A stretch of DNA of 64,000 nt from CAZQVN01 sp964596775. Lineage in GTDB: Bacteria > Eisenbacteria > RBG-16-71-46 > JABDJR01 > JAWXBZ01. The notes below the pieces were generated by a model. That model was not told the origin of the DNA. It did not search any database and worked only from the letters and a program-made list of their open reading frames with translations. Position numbers and translations under genes: made by a program. The stretch covers positions 33,975 to 97,974 of the forward strand of contig CAZQVN010000008.1 in NCBI GenBank assembly GCA_964596775.1. Direction: 5' to 3'. This document shows, piece by piece, positions 1 through 9,720 of the stretch (position 1 is the stretch's first letter; every line of letters starts with the position of its first letter).

Positions 1-3000
1 CCCGACTCGGCCTCGACGGTGGCCAGGAACACCGACGAGAGGAGGGCGAGCCGGTTTTCCCCGATGTTGCGGCAGATCTCGATCGCCTGGCTGTACCCCT
101 CCCGCGCTTCGGCGAGGCGTCCGCCGTTGTACTCCGCCAGCCCTTCGCCGAACAGCGACCAGGCGATGCGGTCCCGGGCGCCCATCTCGTTCCCCAGCGC
201 CCGGTTTTTCCGGCCGTGCTCGAGCGCCTGCTCGCGGTGCCCGATCATCGCCAGGCATTCGTTCAGGAATTCGTGTCCGAGGGCGACCGCCGGCGGGTAC
301 TTCCTGTCCATCCCGAGCTTGAGAGTGCGCTCGGCCCAGTCCCTGCCCTGGGCCAGCAGGCCCTTGTGCTGGTGCGCCCCCGCCATGTAGCCGTAGATGC
401 GCGTCAGTTCCTCCGGGTCGTCGAACGGCTCGGCCATGGCCAGCGCCCGCTCGAGGAACTCGATCGACCGGCCGTGCTGGCCGAGGTAATGGTGATAGCG
501 CCCCATCATGGTGTTGGCGGTGACGAGGTACCGGCCCTGCGTGGCCGGATCCAGTTCCGCCATGGCTTCCTCGAGATAGCGATGACCACTGAGGTGCCCG
601 GTGGCGGCATAAGCCTCCCCGATCTTGGCCTTGAGCATGGCGCGCCGGGCCGGGTCCTCCGTCAGCGCCAGGGCGTTCTCCAGGGCTTCGGCGGCCTTGA
701 GATGAAAACCGCGGGCCAGCTGGATTTCGCCGATACCTTCACCGATGTGGGCCTTGAGGTCGTCGCGGTCCAGCGATTCCGCGCATTCCAGGGCCTGCTC
801 GTAGTAGCGGAACGATTCGTCCAGGGCGAAGAGCCGGGCGGCCTGCACCGCGGCCCGCTCGGCGTAGGCGTAGCCCTGTTCCAGGTTTCCGGCGTGGATG
901 AAGTGATGCGCAAGCTCCTGCACCCGGTCGTCGATCGTCGACGCGTAGAGCCTGAGCAGCCCCTCGCCGATCCGGAGATGGAGGCGCCGACGGCGGATCG
1001 GATTCTGCTCCTCGTAGAGCACTTCGCGGATCTTGTCGTGGGTGAACGAGAACGCCTCGCCGCGGTCCGGGCGCACGAGCTGGAGGCTGGCCGCCTCGTC
1101 GAGCGCGTCGAGGATCGCGTCCTCGGTCATCGTGAGCACCGCGGCCAGCTCGTTGAACTCGAACGTCTTGCCGAGCGCCGCGGCCGAGTGGAGCATCTCC
1201 ATGCAGGGGGCGCCGACATTGTTCAGGCGCCGGCCGATCGCCTCCTTGACGCTCTGGGGAATGGCGAGGTCGCGGACCTCGCCGCGCTGCCACTCGCGCC
1301 CGTCGTGATGGATCTGCCCCTGCTCGATGAGCGACTTGACGACCTCCTCGATGAAGAACGGGTTCCCCTCGGTTTCCCGGAACAGCGCGTCGGCGAACTC
1401 CGGCGCCACCGACTTCTGCCCGAACAGGGTGGCGAGCATCGCCCCGGTTTCCGCCGCGGTCAGGCGGTCGAGCGCGAACCGGGTGACGAGGTGCTCGCGG
1501 TTCCACTGGACCAGCGACGAAGCGAGCGGATGCGCGCGGTCCAGTTCGATCTCGCGGTACGCTCCGAGAAAGAAGACCCGGTCGTTCTTCGTCTGGCGGA
1601 GCAGGTAGTGCAGCAGCGACAGGGTGCCCTGGTCGGCCCAGTGCAGGTCGTCGAGGAAGACGAGCACGCCGCTCGTCGCGGCGCGCTGGCGGAGGAACCG
1701 CGCCACATGATCGAACAGGCGGAGCTTCTCCTCGTTCGGCGGCAGCGGCGGATTCGGCGGCAGGGGACCGATGAGATTGTCGATTTCCGGTGCCAGCCGG
1801 GTGAGTTCCGCGCCGAGGGGACCGATCTCGGTGCGCAGCGTATCCGCGGAGTGGCCGCGGACCCAGCCGCGGAGTGCTTCCACGAACGGGAGATAGGGAG
1901 TGGTGGCCTCGAACTCGTAGCATCCTCCCCGCAGGATCAGCGCGCCGGACAGCTGTGCGTAGACCATGATGTCGTTGGCGAGCCGCGTCTTCCCCACGCC
2001 CGGTTCGCCGGAGATCAGCGCCATGCCCCCCTGCCCCTTGCGCGCCTGCGACCAGAGGTCGCGCAGGGCCTGCAGCTCCCCGCGCCGGCCGACGAGCCGT
2101 CCCCGCGCCAGTTTTCCGAGCAGCGACACCGTGGAGGCCTGGGACTCGCCGGGCAGGCCGGCTTCCTCGGCCGGTCCGATCACCACCTTTTCCAGCGCCT
2201 CGGCGGCCTCGCGGGCGTCGGCAAAGCGCTCCTCGCGGCGCTTCGCGAGAAGCCGGAGGAGGATCGCCTCCATGGCGTCCGGAACATCGGGCCGGAAGTT
2301 CTTCGGCGGGATCACCGGGGCGTTCAGGTGTTCGGAGATCACCATGAGCGGATCGTCGCTCGTGAACGGGGGGCGGCCGGTGATCAACTCGTAGAGCAGG
2401 ACGCCGAGGGAGTAGAGATCGGCGCGGCCGTCCACCTCCTCGCCGAGCGCCTGCTCGGGGGCGAGATAGGCCGGGGTGCCGATGAGCGCGCCGTCCTGGG
2501 TGATGCAGGAACCGGCGCCGATCCGGGCCACGCCGAGGTCGGTGATCTTGGCGGTGACGGACTCCGCGTCGTCCAGGAGCAGCACGTTGCCCGGCTTGAT
2601 GTCGCGGTGCACGATGCCCTGGTCGTGCACGTGGGCCAGGGCGTCGCAGAGCTGGATGGCGAGGTCGCGGATCGCTTCGAGCGTGAGCCCGGTCGCGGCG
2701 CGGAGATCGCGGCCGTCGACGAGTTCCATCACGATGAACGCGCGGCCGTCGGTTTCGCCGGTGTCGTAGACGGCCACGACATGGGGGTGGTTGATCCGCG
2801 CGGCCGCCCGGGCCTCCTCGAGCAGACGGGCGCGCCCGTCCGCGTCCAGCGAGCTGCCGGCCAGGATCTTCACGGCGACGTCGCGCGCGAGACGCTCGTC
2901 ATGCGCGCGGTACACGTGACCCATGCCGCCCCGGCCGATTTCCGAGAGAAGCCGGTAGCGCCCGGCAAGCACGGTGTCCCGGGGGATGGGGCCGGTGTCC

Positions 3001-3005
3001 TTCAT
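1..3005 (-). CDS. Ser/Thr protein kinase - AAA ATPase - TPR regulator (3' end outside window)
   Basis: Cytoplasmic signalling protein. Read from ATG at 3005, the frame stays open to the window edge (about 1000 codons), so the C-terminus is missing. Residues 15-280 are a Hanks-type kinase: glycine loop GRGGMG (24-29), VAVK lysine K46, HRDIKPGN (133-140), DLG in place of DFG (156-158) and an APEQ motif. Walker A GEPGVGKT (about 331-338) and a hydrophobic LVFLDD Walker B follow, as in the large PknK/LuxR-like STAND ATPases, and the rest is helical TPR-type repeats. The ATG overlaps the stop of the CinA-like gene (ATGA), so the two are translationally coupled. The domain order is clear; what it regulates cannot be told from the sequence. 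Confidence 0.9.
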   Translation of the reverse strand, partial: MKDTGPIPRDTVLAGRYRLLSEIGRGGMGHVYRAHDERLARDVAVKILAGSSLDADGRARLLEEARAAARINHPHVVAVYDTGETDGRAFIVMELVDGRDLRAATGLTLEAIRDLAIQLCDALAHVHDQGIVHRDIKPGNVLLLDDAESVTAKITDLGVARIGAGSCITQDGALIGTPAYLAPEQALGEEVDGRADLYSLGVLLYELITGRPPFTSDDPLMVISEHLNAPVIPPKNFRPDVPDAMEAILLRLLAKRREERFADAREAAEALEKVVIGPAEEAGLPGESQASTVSLLGKLARGRLVGRRGELQALRDLWSQARKGQGGMALISGEPGVGKTRLANDIMVYAQLSGALILRGGCYEFEATTPYLPFVEALRGWVRGHSADTLRTEIGPLGAELTRLAPEIDNLIGPLPPNPPLPPNEEKLRLFDHVARFLRQRAATSGVLVFLDDLHWADQGTLSLLHYLLRQTKNDRVFFLGAYREIELDRAHPLASSLVQWNREHLVTRFALDRLTAAETGAMLATLFGQKSVAPEFADALFRETEGNPFFIEEVVKSLIEQGQIHHDGREWQRGEVRDLAIPQSVKEAIGRRLNNVGAPCMEMLHSAAALGKTFEFNELAAVLTMTEDAILDALDEAASLQLVRPDRGEAFSFTHDKIREVLYEEQNPIRRRRLHLRIGEGLLRLYASTIDDRVQELAHHFIHAGNLEQGYAYAERAAVQAARLFALDESFRYYEQALECAESLDRDDLKAHIGEGIGEIQLARGFHLKAAEALENALALTEDPARRAMLKAKIGEAYAATGHLSGHRYLEEAMAELDPATQGRYLVTANTMMGRYHHYLGQHGRSIEFLERALAMAEPFDDPEELTRIYGYMAGAHQHKGLLAQGRDWAERTLKLGMDRKYPPAVALGHEFLNECLAMIGHREQALEHGRKNRALGNEMGARDRIAWSLFGEGLAEYNGGRLAEAREGYSQAIEICRNIGENRLALLSSVFLATVEAES

Positions 3006-3712
3006 CGGTTCCTCCCGGTCAGCGCCCGGGTTTCCTCGGCTGCGGCCTCGACGGCCGCGGGATCGGCGCCCTTGAAGATGAGGCGCACGAACCAGCCGTT
3101 CTCGTCGCGCACCGGGTAGGAGCCGATGGCCACGCCGGGGTGGCGGGCCTGGATGGCCGTCAATCCGTCGGCAAAATCGCCCTCGCGGAGGCGCGTCATG
3201 AGTTCCACCCGGTGATCCGGGCGGCCGCTGAACTCGGGGGCGACGGCTTCGAAGATGTCGACGAGGAGATCGGGGACGCCGGGAAAGACGTAGATCTTGT
3301 CGACGGCAAAACCGAACACGCCGGTCTTCTGCCCGGGAAGAACCCGGGCGCCGTGCGGGAGGAGCGCCATCTTCAGCTCCGCCGGGGTGATCCCGGGCCC
3401 GTAACCCTTGCGCAGGCGCTGTTCCGCCTCGGCGTGAACCGCCAGGGGAATGCTGAGCGATTGCGCCACGGACTCGCGGGTCCGGTCGTCATGGGTCGGA
3501 CCGATGCCCCCGGTGAGGAGGATCCGGTCGTACAGCGACAAACCGCCGCGGATCCCTTCGGTGATCGCGTCATCCTCGTCGGGGACAACGAGGATCGAAG
3601 CCACCTTCGTGCCGAGGCCGCTGAGGCGGCGGGCCAGATAGTGGATGTTCCGGTCCTCGACTTCGCCGCTCAGGACTTCGTTTCCGATGATGACGATCCG
3701 GGCTGTGAGCAT
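3002..3712 (-). CDS. CinA-type molybdopterin-binding (MoCF) domain protein
   Basis: 236 residues from ATG at 3712, beginning MLTARIVIIGNEVLSGEVED. This is the N-terminal COG1058 module of CinA (nicotinamide-nucleotide/ADP-ribose hydrolase family), recognised by GNEVLSGE, the TGGIGPTHDD motif and FPGVPDL. The C-terminal CinA deamidase domain is absent, as in many stand-alone members. It is the first gene of a leftward two-gene unit and overlaps the kinase gene by 4 nt. The frame continues upstream of 3712 without another good start. The family is clear; the substrate is not shown. Confidence 0.88.
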   Translation of the reverse strand: MLTARIVIIGNEVLSGEVEDRNIHYLARRLSGLGTKVASILVVPDEDDAITEGIRGGLSLYDRILLTGGIGPTHDDRTRESVAQSLSIPLAVHAEAEQRLRKGYGPGITPAELKMALLPHGARVLPGQKTGVFGFAVDKIYVFPGVPDLLVDIFEAVAPEFSGRPDHRVELMTRLREGDFADGLTAIQARHPGVAIGSYPVRDENGWFVRLIFKGADPAAVEAAAEETRALTGRNR

Positions 3713-3868
3713 CTGTTCGATGGGCCTGACTGTGGCACGAGTGAATGAACGTCGTCGCCGGGCCGGAACGGCCCTGCGACCCTTCGGGGCGCGTTGACGC
3801 TGTTCCCGGGCCTCATTATAGTGGGGAAGTTCGCCTTTACACCACCACCTCAGGCACGGGGGCACGCG

Positions 3869-4321
3869 ATGAAGACGATCGGAAGTCTGATCCGGGGGCG
3901 CGAGGTCTTTTTCATTGAACCCTCCGCAACGGTCATGGAGACCGTACAACTTCTCGTCGAAAAGAAGGTCGGAGCCGTTCCCGTCCTGGAGAACGGGAGG
4001 GTCGTCGGCATTTTCTCGGAACGCGATCTGTTGACGCGCGTCGTGGCGAAGGGGTTGTCCCCGGACACGGTGAAGGTGGCGGACGTCATGAGCCGGGACA
4101 TCATCGTGGCGCAGGCCTCGGACACGATCGATGAATGCGAACAGCGGATGAACCAGGCGCGCATCCGCCACGTACCCGTTGTGGAAGGGGACCGGATGAT
4201 CGGGTTCGTGTCCCTCCGCGGTCTTCTCCAGGAGGAAGTTTCCGAGAAGAGCGAGGAAATCGAGTACCTGAACTCCTACATCCACTTCCAGCCCCCGGCC
4301 CCGGAAGCGGGCGAAGCGTAA
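3869..4321 (+). CDS. Paired CBS-domain protein
   Basis: 150 residues from ATG at 3869 (MKTIGSLIRGREVFFIEPSA). Two CBS motifs fill the protein: about residues 7-60 (VGAVPVLENGRVVGIFSERD) and about 70-125 (RIRHVPVVEGDRMIGFVSLR). Such pairs form a Bateman module that usually binds adenosyl ligands and senses energy or redox state. There is no attached enzyme. It is transcribed away from the CinA-like gene across a 156-nt divergent intergenic region and lies 4 nt before the OsmC-like gene, so the two are probably co-transcribed. The frame also extends upstream to 3794, but that part looks non-conserved. Confidence 0.85.
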   Translation: MKTIGSLIRGREVFFIEPSATVMETVQLLVEKKVGAVPVLENGRVVGIFSERDLLTRVVAKGLSPDTVKVADVMSRDIIVAQASDTIDECEQRMNQARIRHVPVVEGDRMIGFVSLRGLLQEEVSEKSEEIEYLNSYIHFQPPAPEAGEA

Positions 4322-4325
4322 CCCC

Positions 4326-4793
4326 TTGGCGATCACCGAAGTCAGCCTCAGCCTCGAAGAGGGGAACGTTTGCCAGATCTTCACGAAGACGCACATCATC
4401 GCCGCGGACGATCCGGCCGATCCCGAGGCCGAGGACGAGGGGCCGACGCCCCTGGAATACGTGATGGCCGGCTACGGCGCCTCGGCGGCGATCGCGGTGA
4501 AGGAAACGGCGGACCGGCTGGACATCGAGGTGGAGGAGGTCCAGGCCAGCGTCAAGTGGCGGACGACGCACCGCAGGCTGATGGACACCGACGAGCCGCG
4601 GACGCCCCACGCGATCCAGCGGGAAATCCGCATCCGGGTGGGCCGTGACATTTCCGAGCAGGAGCGGGACGCGCTGATCGCGGCCGCCAAGTCGTGCCCG
4701 GTGGACCGGGCCCTGGCCGGCGGTCCGAAGGTCGAGGACGCGCTGTACGTGTTCGGTTACGCCGATCCGGACGGCGGAGAGCCGGCGGAGTAG
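4326..4793 (+). CDS. OsmC/Ohr family protein
   Basis: 155 residues from a TTG start. OsmC-fold proteins are thiol-dependent peroxidases or proteins of unknown role. Typical features are GPTPLEYVMAGYGAS (about 41-55), the family helix bearing the first catalytic position, and AAKSCPVDRAL (about 124-134), which carries the conserved Cys. The first reactive Cys of true Ohr/OsmC is not obvious (GYGAS where many have a GxC), so peroxidase activity is uncertain. The 3' end overlaps the convergent greA-like gene by 37 nt, and its terminator lies inside that gene. Confidence 0.83.
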   Translation: MAITEVSLSLEEGNVCQIFTKTHIIAADDPADPEAEDEGPTPLEYVMAGYGASAAIAVKETADRLDIEVEEVQASVKWRTTHRRLMDTDEPRTPHAIQREIRIRVGRDISEQERDALIAAAKSCPVDRALAGGPKVEDALYVFGYADPDGGEPAE

Positions 4794-7507
4794 ACCACCC
4801 CCGCCGGAGGCCCCGCCGGCTTTTTCTCGGCGACCGAGAGCAGCGTGAACTTCTTCACGGTTTCGCCGGTCACGTAATCGAACGCCTCCCCCGCCTTCCG
4901 TCCGTACATCGAGCGGCCGAGCGGCGCGCGGTACGAAATGACGTTGTCGCCGTAGACGCCGTCGCCCTCGCCGAGAATCCAGTACTCCGCCTCGACGCCG
5001 GTCTCCTCGTCGCGGATGCGGACGAGCGTGGCCGGGCCGGCCTTCGTGCCGTCCACGGTCAGGTCTTCGAGGATGCGCACCTTCTCCAGGTGGGCATCGA
5101 GCTGGGTCAGGCGCTTGGACGCGTTCGCCTGTTTCAGCTTGGCCGCTTCGTACTCCGCGTTTTCCTTGAGATCTCCGAGTTCGCGCGCCTTGCGGATGGC
5201 GGCTGGGATGACCGTCTTCAGGTCGAGGTTGACCCGGGCCAGCTCCGCGGACAGCGTTTCGAACGTGAAGCGGGTCATGATGATGGCGCCGCTCATGATG
5301 TCGTCCTGGGGCGCGGCGCTGAACAGCTTGGCGTGCGCCTGGGCGCGCTTCGACTGGACGGACTGGACGACCGCGGAGAGTCCGGCGTCGTCGAACGCAT
5401 CGAGAATCGGGAACAGCACGCGGTCCGAGGCGCGCCAGTCGCGCAGGCGGGCCATGAGGATCGATTCCGTTCTTTCGTCGGGCGGGCAGGCGCGCACGCG
5501 CGACATCAGCCCCCCCCTGGCATCCATCAGCTTGATCCCCTTCTTGCGGACCGGCTCGCGGCCGGTCGTGTTCAGCAGGTCGAGGACGCCGATGAGGACG
5601 GACCAGAGAATCACGTCGTAGCGCCCGTCGTTGTCCGCGTCGGCGGCCACGCGATCGGCGGCCACGAACAGCGCGTCGATGTTGTCGGACGGCGCTTCCG
5701 AAAGCCGGCGGTAGAAGGCCACCGGGTCGGGGTTGCCCTCCCTGAACAGGCTGTCGAATGCGCGATCGCGGAGCGTGGCGGAGCGGGCGTTCAATCCCAC
5801 CGCCAGCGCGTCGGCGCGGGCGGAACTGGCCAGGCCGATGTCGAGCATCTCGATCTGCTCGGCCTGGCTTCCGGCCGTGGACAGGTCGAAGCGCTCGGTA
5901 AAGAAGTCGATGATCGCGGCGCGGTGTTCGCTCTTCCTGTCGGACTGCCACTTCGAAAGCAGCAGATGCGCCCGGGCCCGCTCCGGCAGCTTCGCCGAAG
6001 TGCGGGACGACCACTTTTCGACCCGCTCGGCGTACTTCTTCATCAGGGCATCCGAGGAACCGGGGTGATGTTCAAGGTAACCGAGGACGAGGTCCATGTT
6101 GTGATGGATCCCCTGCGGCTCGTCGATCGGAAGTTCGACGGCCACGTCCTCGTCGTCGTCGAGGTTCTGCGCGGGGTCCGGGAGGGCGTAGCTGTCGCGG
6201 AAGGCCTGGCGCGCGTCGATCCGCGGGTCGGAGGCCATGGCCGTCTTGGCCTTTTTCCACCAGCCGCTCCACTCGCCCGTGGCCAGCACGGCCGGAACCA
6301 GGATTTTCCGGAGCGCCGGGCCGTCCGCTTCACCGCCGGCGCGCCGCAGGCCGATGATGACCAGCTCCACGGGATCCTCGGTCACGAGTTTCCGAAGCCG
6401 GTCCTTGTGGAACGCGACGAGCACCTTGAGATCGTCGGCCGGGAGGCTGGCGAGGACCTGGCTGGCGGCCTTGAGATTCATCCGGTGGTTCGGTTTCGTG
6501 GCGAACTTGATCGTCAGCGATTCGCCGTCGTTGTCGAGGATTTCGCCGAGCCCCCAGCCGGAGTGCTCCACGTAGAACCCGGGGGAGTAGGGGAGAACCG
6601 TGTCGAGCATCTTCAATCCTTCCGCCGCCGGCAGGGCCAGGCGGCCGAGACCGGAGACCTCGATCATCCGCTCGATGGCCGGGAGGTTCTTGCGGGCTTC
6701 CTTGAGAACGGTCACCGCGAGCGGCCGCCAGGCGTTCGCGCCGGGGTGGCGTTCGAGCGCGTGCCGGGCCGTTTTCCAGGCGGCTTCGGCCAGGTTGTGC
6801 CGGAGAGCGCCGGGCAGGATCATTTCGAACAGCGCGGCGGCGGGATCCCCGAATCCCTCTTTCGTCAGTGCGTCCACGGCCTCGAGGCAGCGCAGGAACA
6901 CCGAGGCTTCCGGGGCTTCGACGAGCCGGAGGATCGTTTCCTCGACCCGCGCGATGTCCTTTTCCTCGGCCAGCGGAGTCAGCGACGCGGCGAGCAGGCG
7001 GCGCCCTTCCTTCGACGTGCCGCGGTCCTCGAGCATCGATCCGAGGCACCAGGTCAGCTCGTGGAAATCGGGGAGCTGCGTGTGCGCGGCCCGGAGCGTT
7101 TCCTCGGACACGGCGGAGCCGCCCGACTTTTTCCAGGCGCGGACCAGGTAGCGGGCCGCGGCCATCGATTCCGAGGCGGTGAGCCACTCGCCGGCAACGC
7201 GGGAGAGGACGGGCCACGCCTCCTGCTGATTCAGCTTTTCGCAGAGCGGCTGGTACAGCTGGTCGGCCAGGTCGAGGTCGCCCCGCAGGCGGGCGAGTGC
7301 CGCTTCCACGTACGTGCGCGCCGTCTGAACGCCCTGGCGGGCCGGCAGCTTGCCGAGATGGCCGTCGACGCCGTCCAGCGTCTTGTTTTCCGCGGCGGCC
7401 GAGAGGGCCGTGGACAGGGCGGCGTAGCCGTCGGTATCGAGATCGGCGGCGCCGTTCGCGCCGAGAGCCGATTCGAGGGCGGCCGAAAGGTCGGCGGATG
7501 AGCTCAT
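4757..7507 (-). CDS. Transcript-cleavage factor GreA with long helical N-terminal extension
   Basis: 916 residues from ATG at 7507 (MSSSADLSAALESALG). The last 160 or so residues are a complete GreA/GreB factor: coiled coil with the diagnostic ELGDLKENAEYEAAK motif, then the FKBP-like C-terminal domain (LGRSMYGRKAGEAFDY). GreA enters the RNA polymerase secondary channel and stimulates cleavage of backtracked RNA. The first 750 residues are alpha-helical, TPR-like and poorly conserved, like the large N-terminal extension of chlamydial GreA. Bacterial GreA is normally about 160 residues, so this is a fusion. Start upstream of 7507 is possible but the extra residues look non-coding. The 3' end overlaps the OsmC gene. 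Confidence 0.88.
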   Translation of the reverse strand: MSSSADLSAALESALGANGAADLDTDGYAALSTALSAAAENKTLDGVDGHLGKLPARQGVQTARTYVEAALARLRGDLDLADQLYQPLCEKLNQQEAWPVLSRVAGEWLTASESMAAARYLVRAWKKSGGSAVSEETLRAAHTQLPDFHELTWCLGSMLEDRGTSKEGRRLLAASLTPLAEEKDIARVEETILRLVEAPEASVFLRCLEAVDALTKEGFGDPAAALFEMILPGALRHNLAEAAWKTARHALERHPGANAWRPLAVTVLKEARKNLPAIERMIEVSGLGRLALPAAEGLKMLDTVLPYSPGFYVEHSGWGLGEILDNDGESLTIKFATKPNHRMNLKAASQVLASLPADDLKVLVAFHKDRLRKLVTEDPVELVIIGLRRAGGEADGPALRKILVPAVLATGEWSGWWKKAKTAMASDPRIDARQAFRDSYALPDPAQNLDDDEDVAVELPIDEPQGIHHNMDLVLGYLEHHPGSSDALMKKYAERVEKWSSRTSAKLPERARAHLLLSKWQSDRKSEHRAAIIDFFTERFDLSTAGSQAEQIEMLDIGLASSARADALAVGLNARSATLRDRAFDSLFREGNPDPVAFYRRLSEAPSDNIDALFVAADRVAADADNDGRYDVILWSVLIGVLDLLNTTGREPVRKKGIKLMDARGGLMSRVRACPPDERTESILMARLRDWRASDRVLFPILDAFDDAGLSAVVQSVQSKRAQAHAKLFSAAPQDDIMSGAIIMTRFTFETLSAELARVNLDLKTVIPAAIRKARELGDLKENAEYEAAKLKQANASKRLTQLDAHLEKVRILEDLTVDGTKAGPATLVRIRDEETGVEAEYWILGEGDGVYGDNVISYRAPLGRSMYGRKAGEAFDYVTGETVKKFTLLSVAEKKPAGPPAGVVYSAGSPPSGSA
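4803..4825 (+). terminator. Rho-independent terminator of the CBS/OsmC unit
   Basis: Stem GCCGG (4803-4807) pairs with CCGGC (4816-4820) and is followed by TTTTT. It begins 10 nt after the OsmC stop and lies within the antisense coding region of the greA-like gene. Confidence 0.55.
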
Positions 7508-7582
7508 GGGGGGAAGTCTCCCTCTGGATAAGGCAAAAGAGAGCGGTGACCCCGTTGATCGGGGCCGGACCGCACGCTTCAT

Positions 7583-7610
7583 TTGAAGAATGAAAGCCAT
7601 CATGTATACC
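7583..7610 (+). promoter_or_regulatory. Possible promoter for the aconitase-like gene
   Basis: TTGAAG (7583-7588), 16-nt spacer, TATACC (7605-7610) in the 191-nt divergent region between the greA-like gene and the aconitase-like gene. Moderate match only. Confidence 0.3.
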
Positions 7611-7698
7611 CTATATGGCCTGTTTCTGGCAACCGAAGGGGCGACCGGCTGTGGTACTCTACACGGACCCATCACCCACTTTCCGGAGACTCGAAGAC

Positions 7699-9720
7699 AT
7701 GTCCGATCTGCTCCATCGCACAGTTGAAAAGCGGGCCGACACGGTCCGTTTCACCGGCCGCGTTCTCTATCTGACGACCGACCCGAACCTGATCAAGCAG
7801 CAGCTCGCCGGGCAGGACCTGGCGTGGACTCCCGATATCAAGCTCAGGGACGACATCTCCACCGACGAGATCACCCCCGCGTACATCTGCTACTACTTCG
7901 ACGACACGCTCGGCGATTTTCCCTACCTCGGCCTCAAGGCCGGCAACGAAACGCCCTGCGAGCGCGGACTCGTCCGCGCCGGCGGTTTCGAGATATCCGT
8001 GTCCGGCAAGCGGCGCGGCAAGGGATCGTCGCGGGAGCAGTCGCCGTACGCGGAACTGTGCGCCGGGATCAAGCTCGTGGTGGCCGAGAACATCGAGCGG
8101 ATCTACCAGTCGAACTGCCAGAATCTCGGGATCCTCACGACCACCGACTTTGCGCTGCTGGATCGGATCCGGAAGGGGGAGGAAGTGCCCCTGTCCGCGT
8201 TCACCGCGGGGCATGACGACATCACCCGGCAGATCATCGAGTACGGCGGGCTGTTTCCGTTCAACGTGGCCCGCCTCCAGGGAAATGTGACGGTGCCGCC
8301 GATCGACACGAAGCCGCGGCCGATGACGCTCGCGGAGAAGATCTTCGCCCGCCACATGGTTGCCGACGCGGCGAAGGGAACGGTGGGCGTGCCGGCCGTG
8401 AAGCCCGGCGACGCCGGCTTCGCCCGCACCGACCTCCGGTTCAGCCATGAATACGTGACGCCGATGGCCGCCGACTTCTTCATGAATCTCGTCGGCCGCG
8501 ACGCGAAGGTGAACGATCCGGAAACGATCGTGTTCTTCCGGGATCACCTGACGTTCCTCGACAAGGCGATGACCCCGGAGCGGATCAAGATGGGGCTGCT
8601 CAAGGTGGCGCTCCAGCTCAAGAAGAAGCAGGAGGAGTTCGCCGCCGAGCAGGGGATCACGCTGCACGGGGAGCTCCTGGACGGCTCCGGCTCCGAGGCG
8701 ATCTGCCACTCCAAGGTGCTCCAGGATTACGCGCTCCCCGGCCAGCTGATCATCGGCTCCGACAGCCACACGCCGCACTCCGGCGCCATCGGCTGCGTGG
8801 CCTTCGGCGTGGGCACGACCGACGTGTTCAACTCGTGGATCACGAAGGACGTGCGGGTGAACGTGCCGGAAACGGTCAAGGTGCGCGTTTACGGCAACCG
8901 GCCGGCCAACGTCACCGCCAAGGATTTCATGCTGGAGATCCTCCGCCACCCGTTCGTGAAGACCGGCCAGGCGATCGCCAAAATCGTGGAGTACTGCGGC
9001 ACGGCGGTCGAGGAGCTGTCGATCGACGAGCGGGCCACGATGACGAACATGGCCGCCGAGGTCGGAGCGTTCACCGGTCTCGTCGCGCCGGACCGGCGGG
9101 CGGTGGAATTCCTGATGGCCACGCGGGGGATGGACCGGAAGGCGGCCGAGGCGCTGCTGGACGGGCTCTTTTCCGATCCGGACGCGGAGTACTGCCAGAT
9201 CATCGAGATCGACGCCGGCGCCATGCGGCCGCTGGTGGCGCTCCCCGGCGACCCCGGCAACGGCCGCTACGTGGACGAGCTGGACGGCAAGGTGAAGATC
9301 GACATCGCCTACGCCGGGTCGTGCACGGCCGGCAAGAAGGACGACATGGACATGTACGCGCTCGTCCTCAAGGAAGGGCTCGAGGCCGGGAAGAAGGTCG
9401 CGGACGGCGTGCGCTGCTACATCCAGTTCGGCAGCCAGGAAGTGAAGAAGTACTGCGAGGAGCAGGGGTACATCGACGTCTTCAGGAAGGTCGGCGCGGA
9501 AGTGATCGAGCCGTCCTGCGGCGCCTGCATCAACGCCGGCCCCGGCGTGTCGAAGACGGAGGGGGAGGTGACCGTGTCCGCGATCAACCGCAACTTCCCC
9601 GGGCGGTCCGGTCCGGGGCAGATGTACCTGGCGAGCCCGCTGACCGTGGCTGCGTCGGCGCTGGCGGGGTACATCACGGAGTACAGGCCGCGGGTCGGGG
9701 CGGCGGCGGGAGCGCGGTAG
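7699..9720 (+). CDS. Aconitase-family hydro-lyase, swivel domain first
   Basis: 673 residues from ATG at 7699, preceded by GGAGA. A [4Fe-4S] dehydratase, probably isomerising citrate/isocitrate in the TCA cycle. The swivel domain is N-terminal (ISTDEITPA at 53-61; GSSREQ at 109-114) and the three-lobed catalytic core follows (GSDSHTPHSGAIG; cluster cysteines C542 in AGSCTAGK, C607 and C610 in PSCGACINAGP). Swivel-before-core is the AcnB order, but the HEAT-like N-terminal domain of AcnB is missing and the length is short of AcnB (about 865). Homoaconitase, isopropylmalate or methylisocitrate activity cannot be excluded. The scaffold gap begins 24 nt after the stop. Confidence 0.85.
   Translation: MSDLLHRTVEKRADTVRFTGRVLYLTTDPNLIKQQLAGQDLAWTPDIKLRDDISTDEITPAYICYYFDDTLGDFPYLGLKAGNETPCERGLVRAGGFEISVSGKRRGKGSSREQSPYAELCAGIKLVVAENIERIYQSNCQNLGILTTTDFALLDRIRKGEEVPLSAFTAGHDDITRQIIEYGGLFPFNVARLQGNVTVPPIDTKPRPMTLAEKIFARHMVADAAKGTVGVPAVKPGDAGFARTDLRFSHEYVTPMAADFFMNLVGRDAKVNDPETIVFFRDHLTFLDKAMTPERIKMGLLKVALQLKKKQEEFAAEQGITLHGELLDGSGSEAICHSKVLQDYALPGQLIIGSDSHTPHSGAIGCVAFGVGTTDVFNSWITKDVRVNVPETVKVRVYGNRPANVTAKDFMLEILRHPFVKTGQAIAKIVEYCGTAVEELSIDERATMTNMAAEVGAFTGLVAPDRRAVEFLMATRGMDRKAAEALLDGLFSDPDAEYCQIIEIDAGAMRPLVALPGDPGNGRYVDELDGKVKIDIAYAGSCTAGKKDDMDMYALVLKEGLEAGKKVADGVRCYIQFGSQEVKKYCEEQGYIDVFRKVGAEVIEPSCGACINAGPGVSKTEGEVTVSAINRNFPGRSGPGQMYLASPLTVAASALAGYITEYRPRVGAAAGAR

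Noticed and set aside
216..3119. 967-residue open frame on the plus strand
   Set aside because: It is the antisense shadow of the kinase-ATPase-TPR gene, whose minus-strand reading has clear kinase and Walker motifs. GC-rich DNA leaves such frames open by chance.
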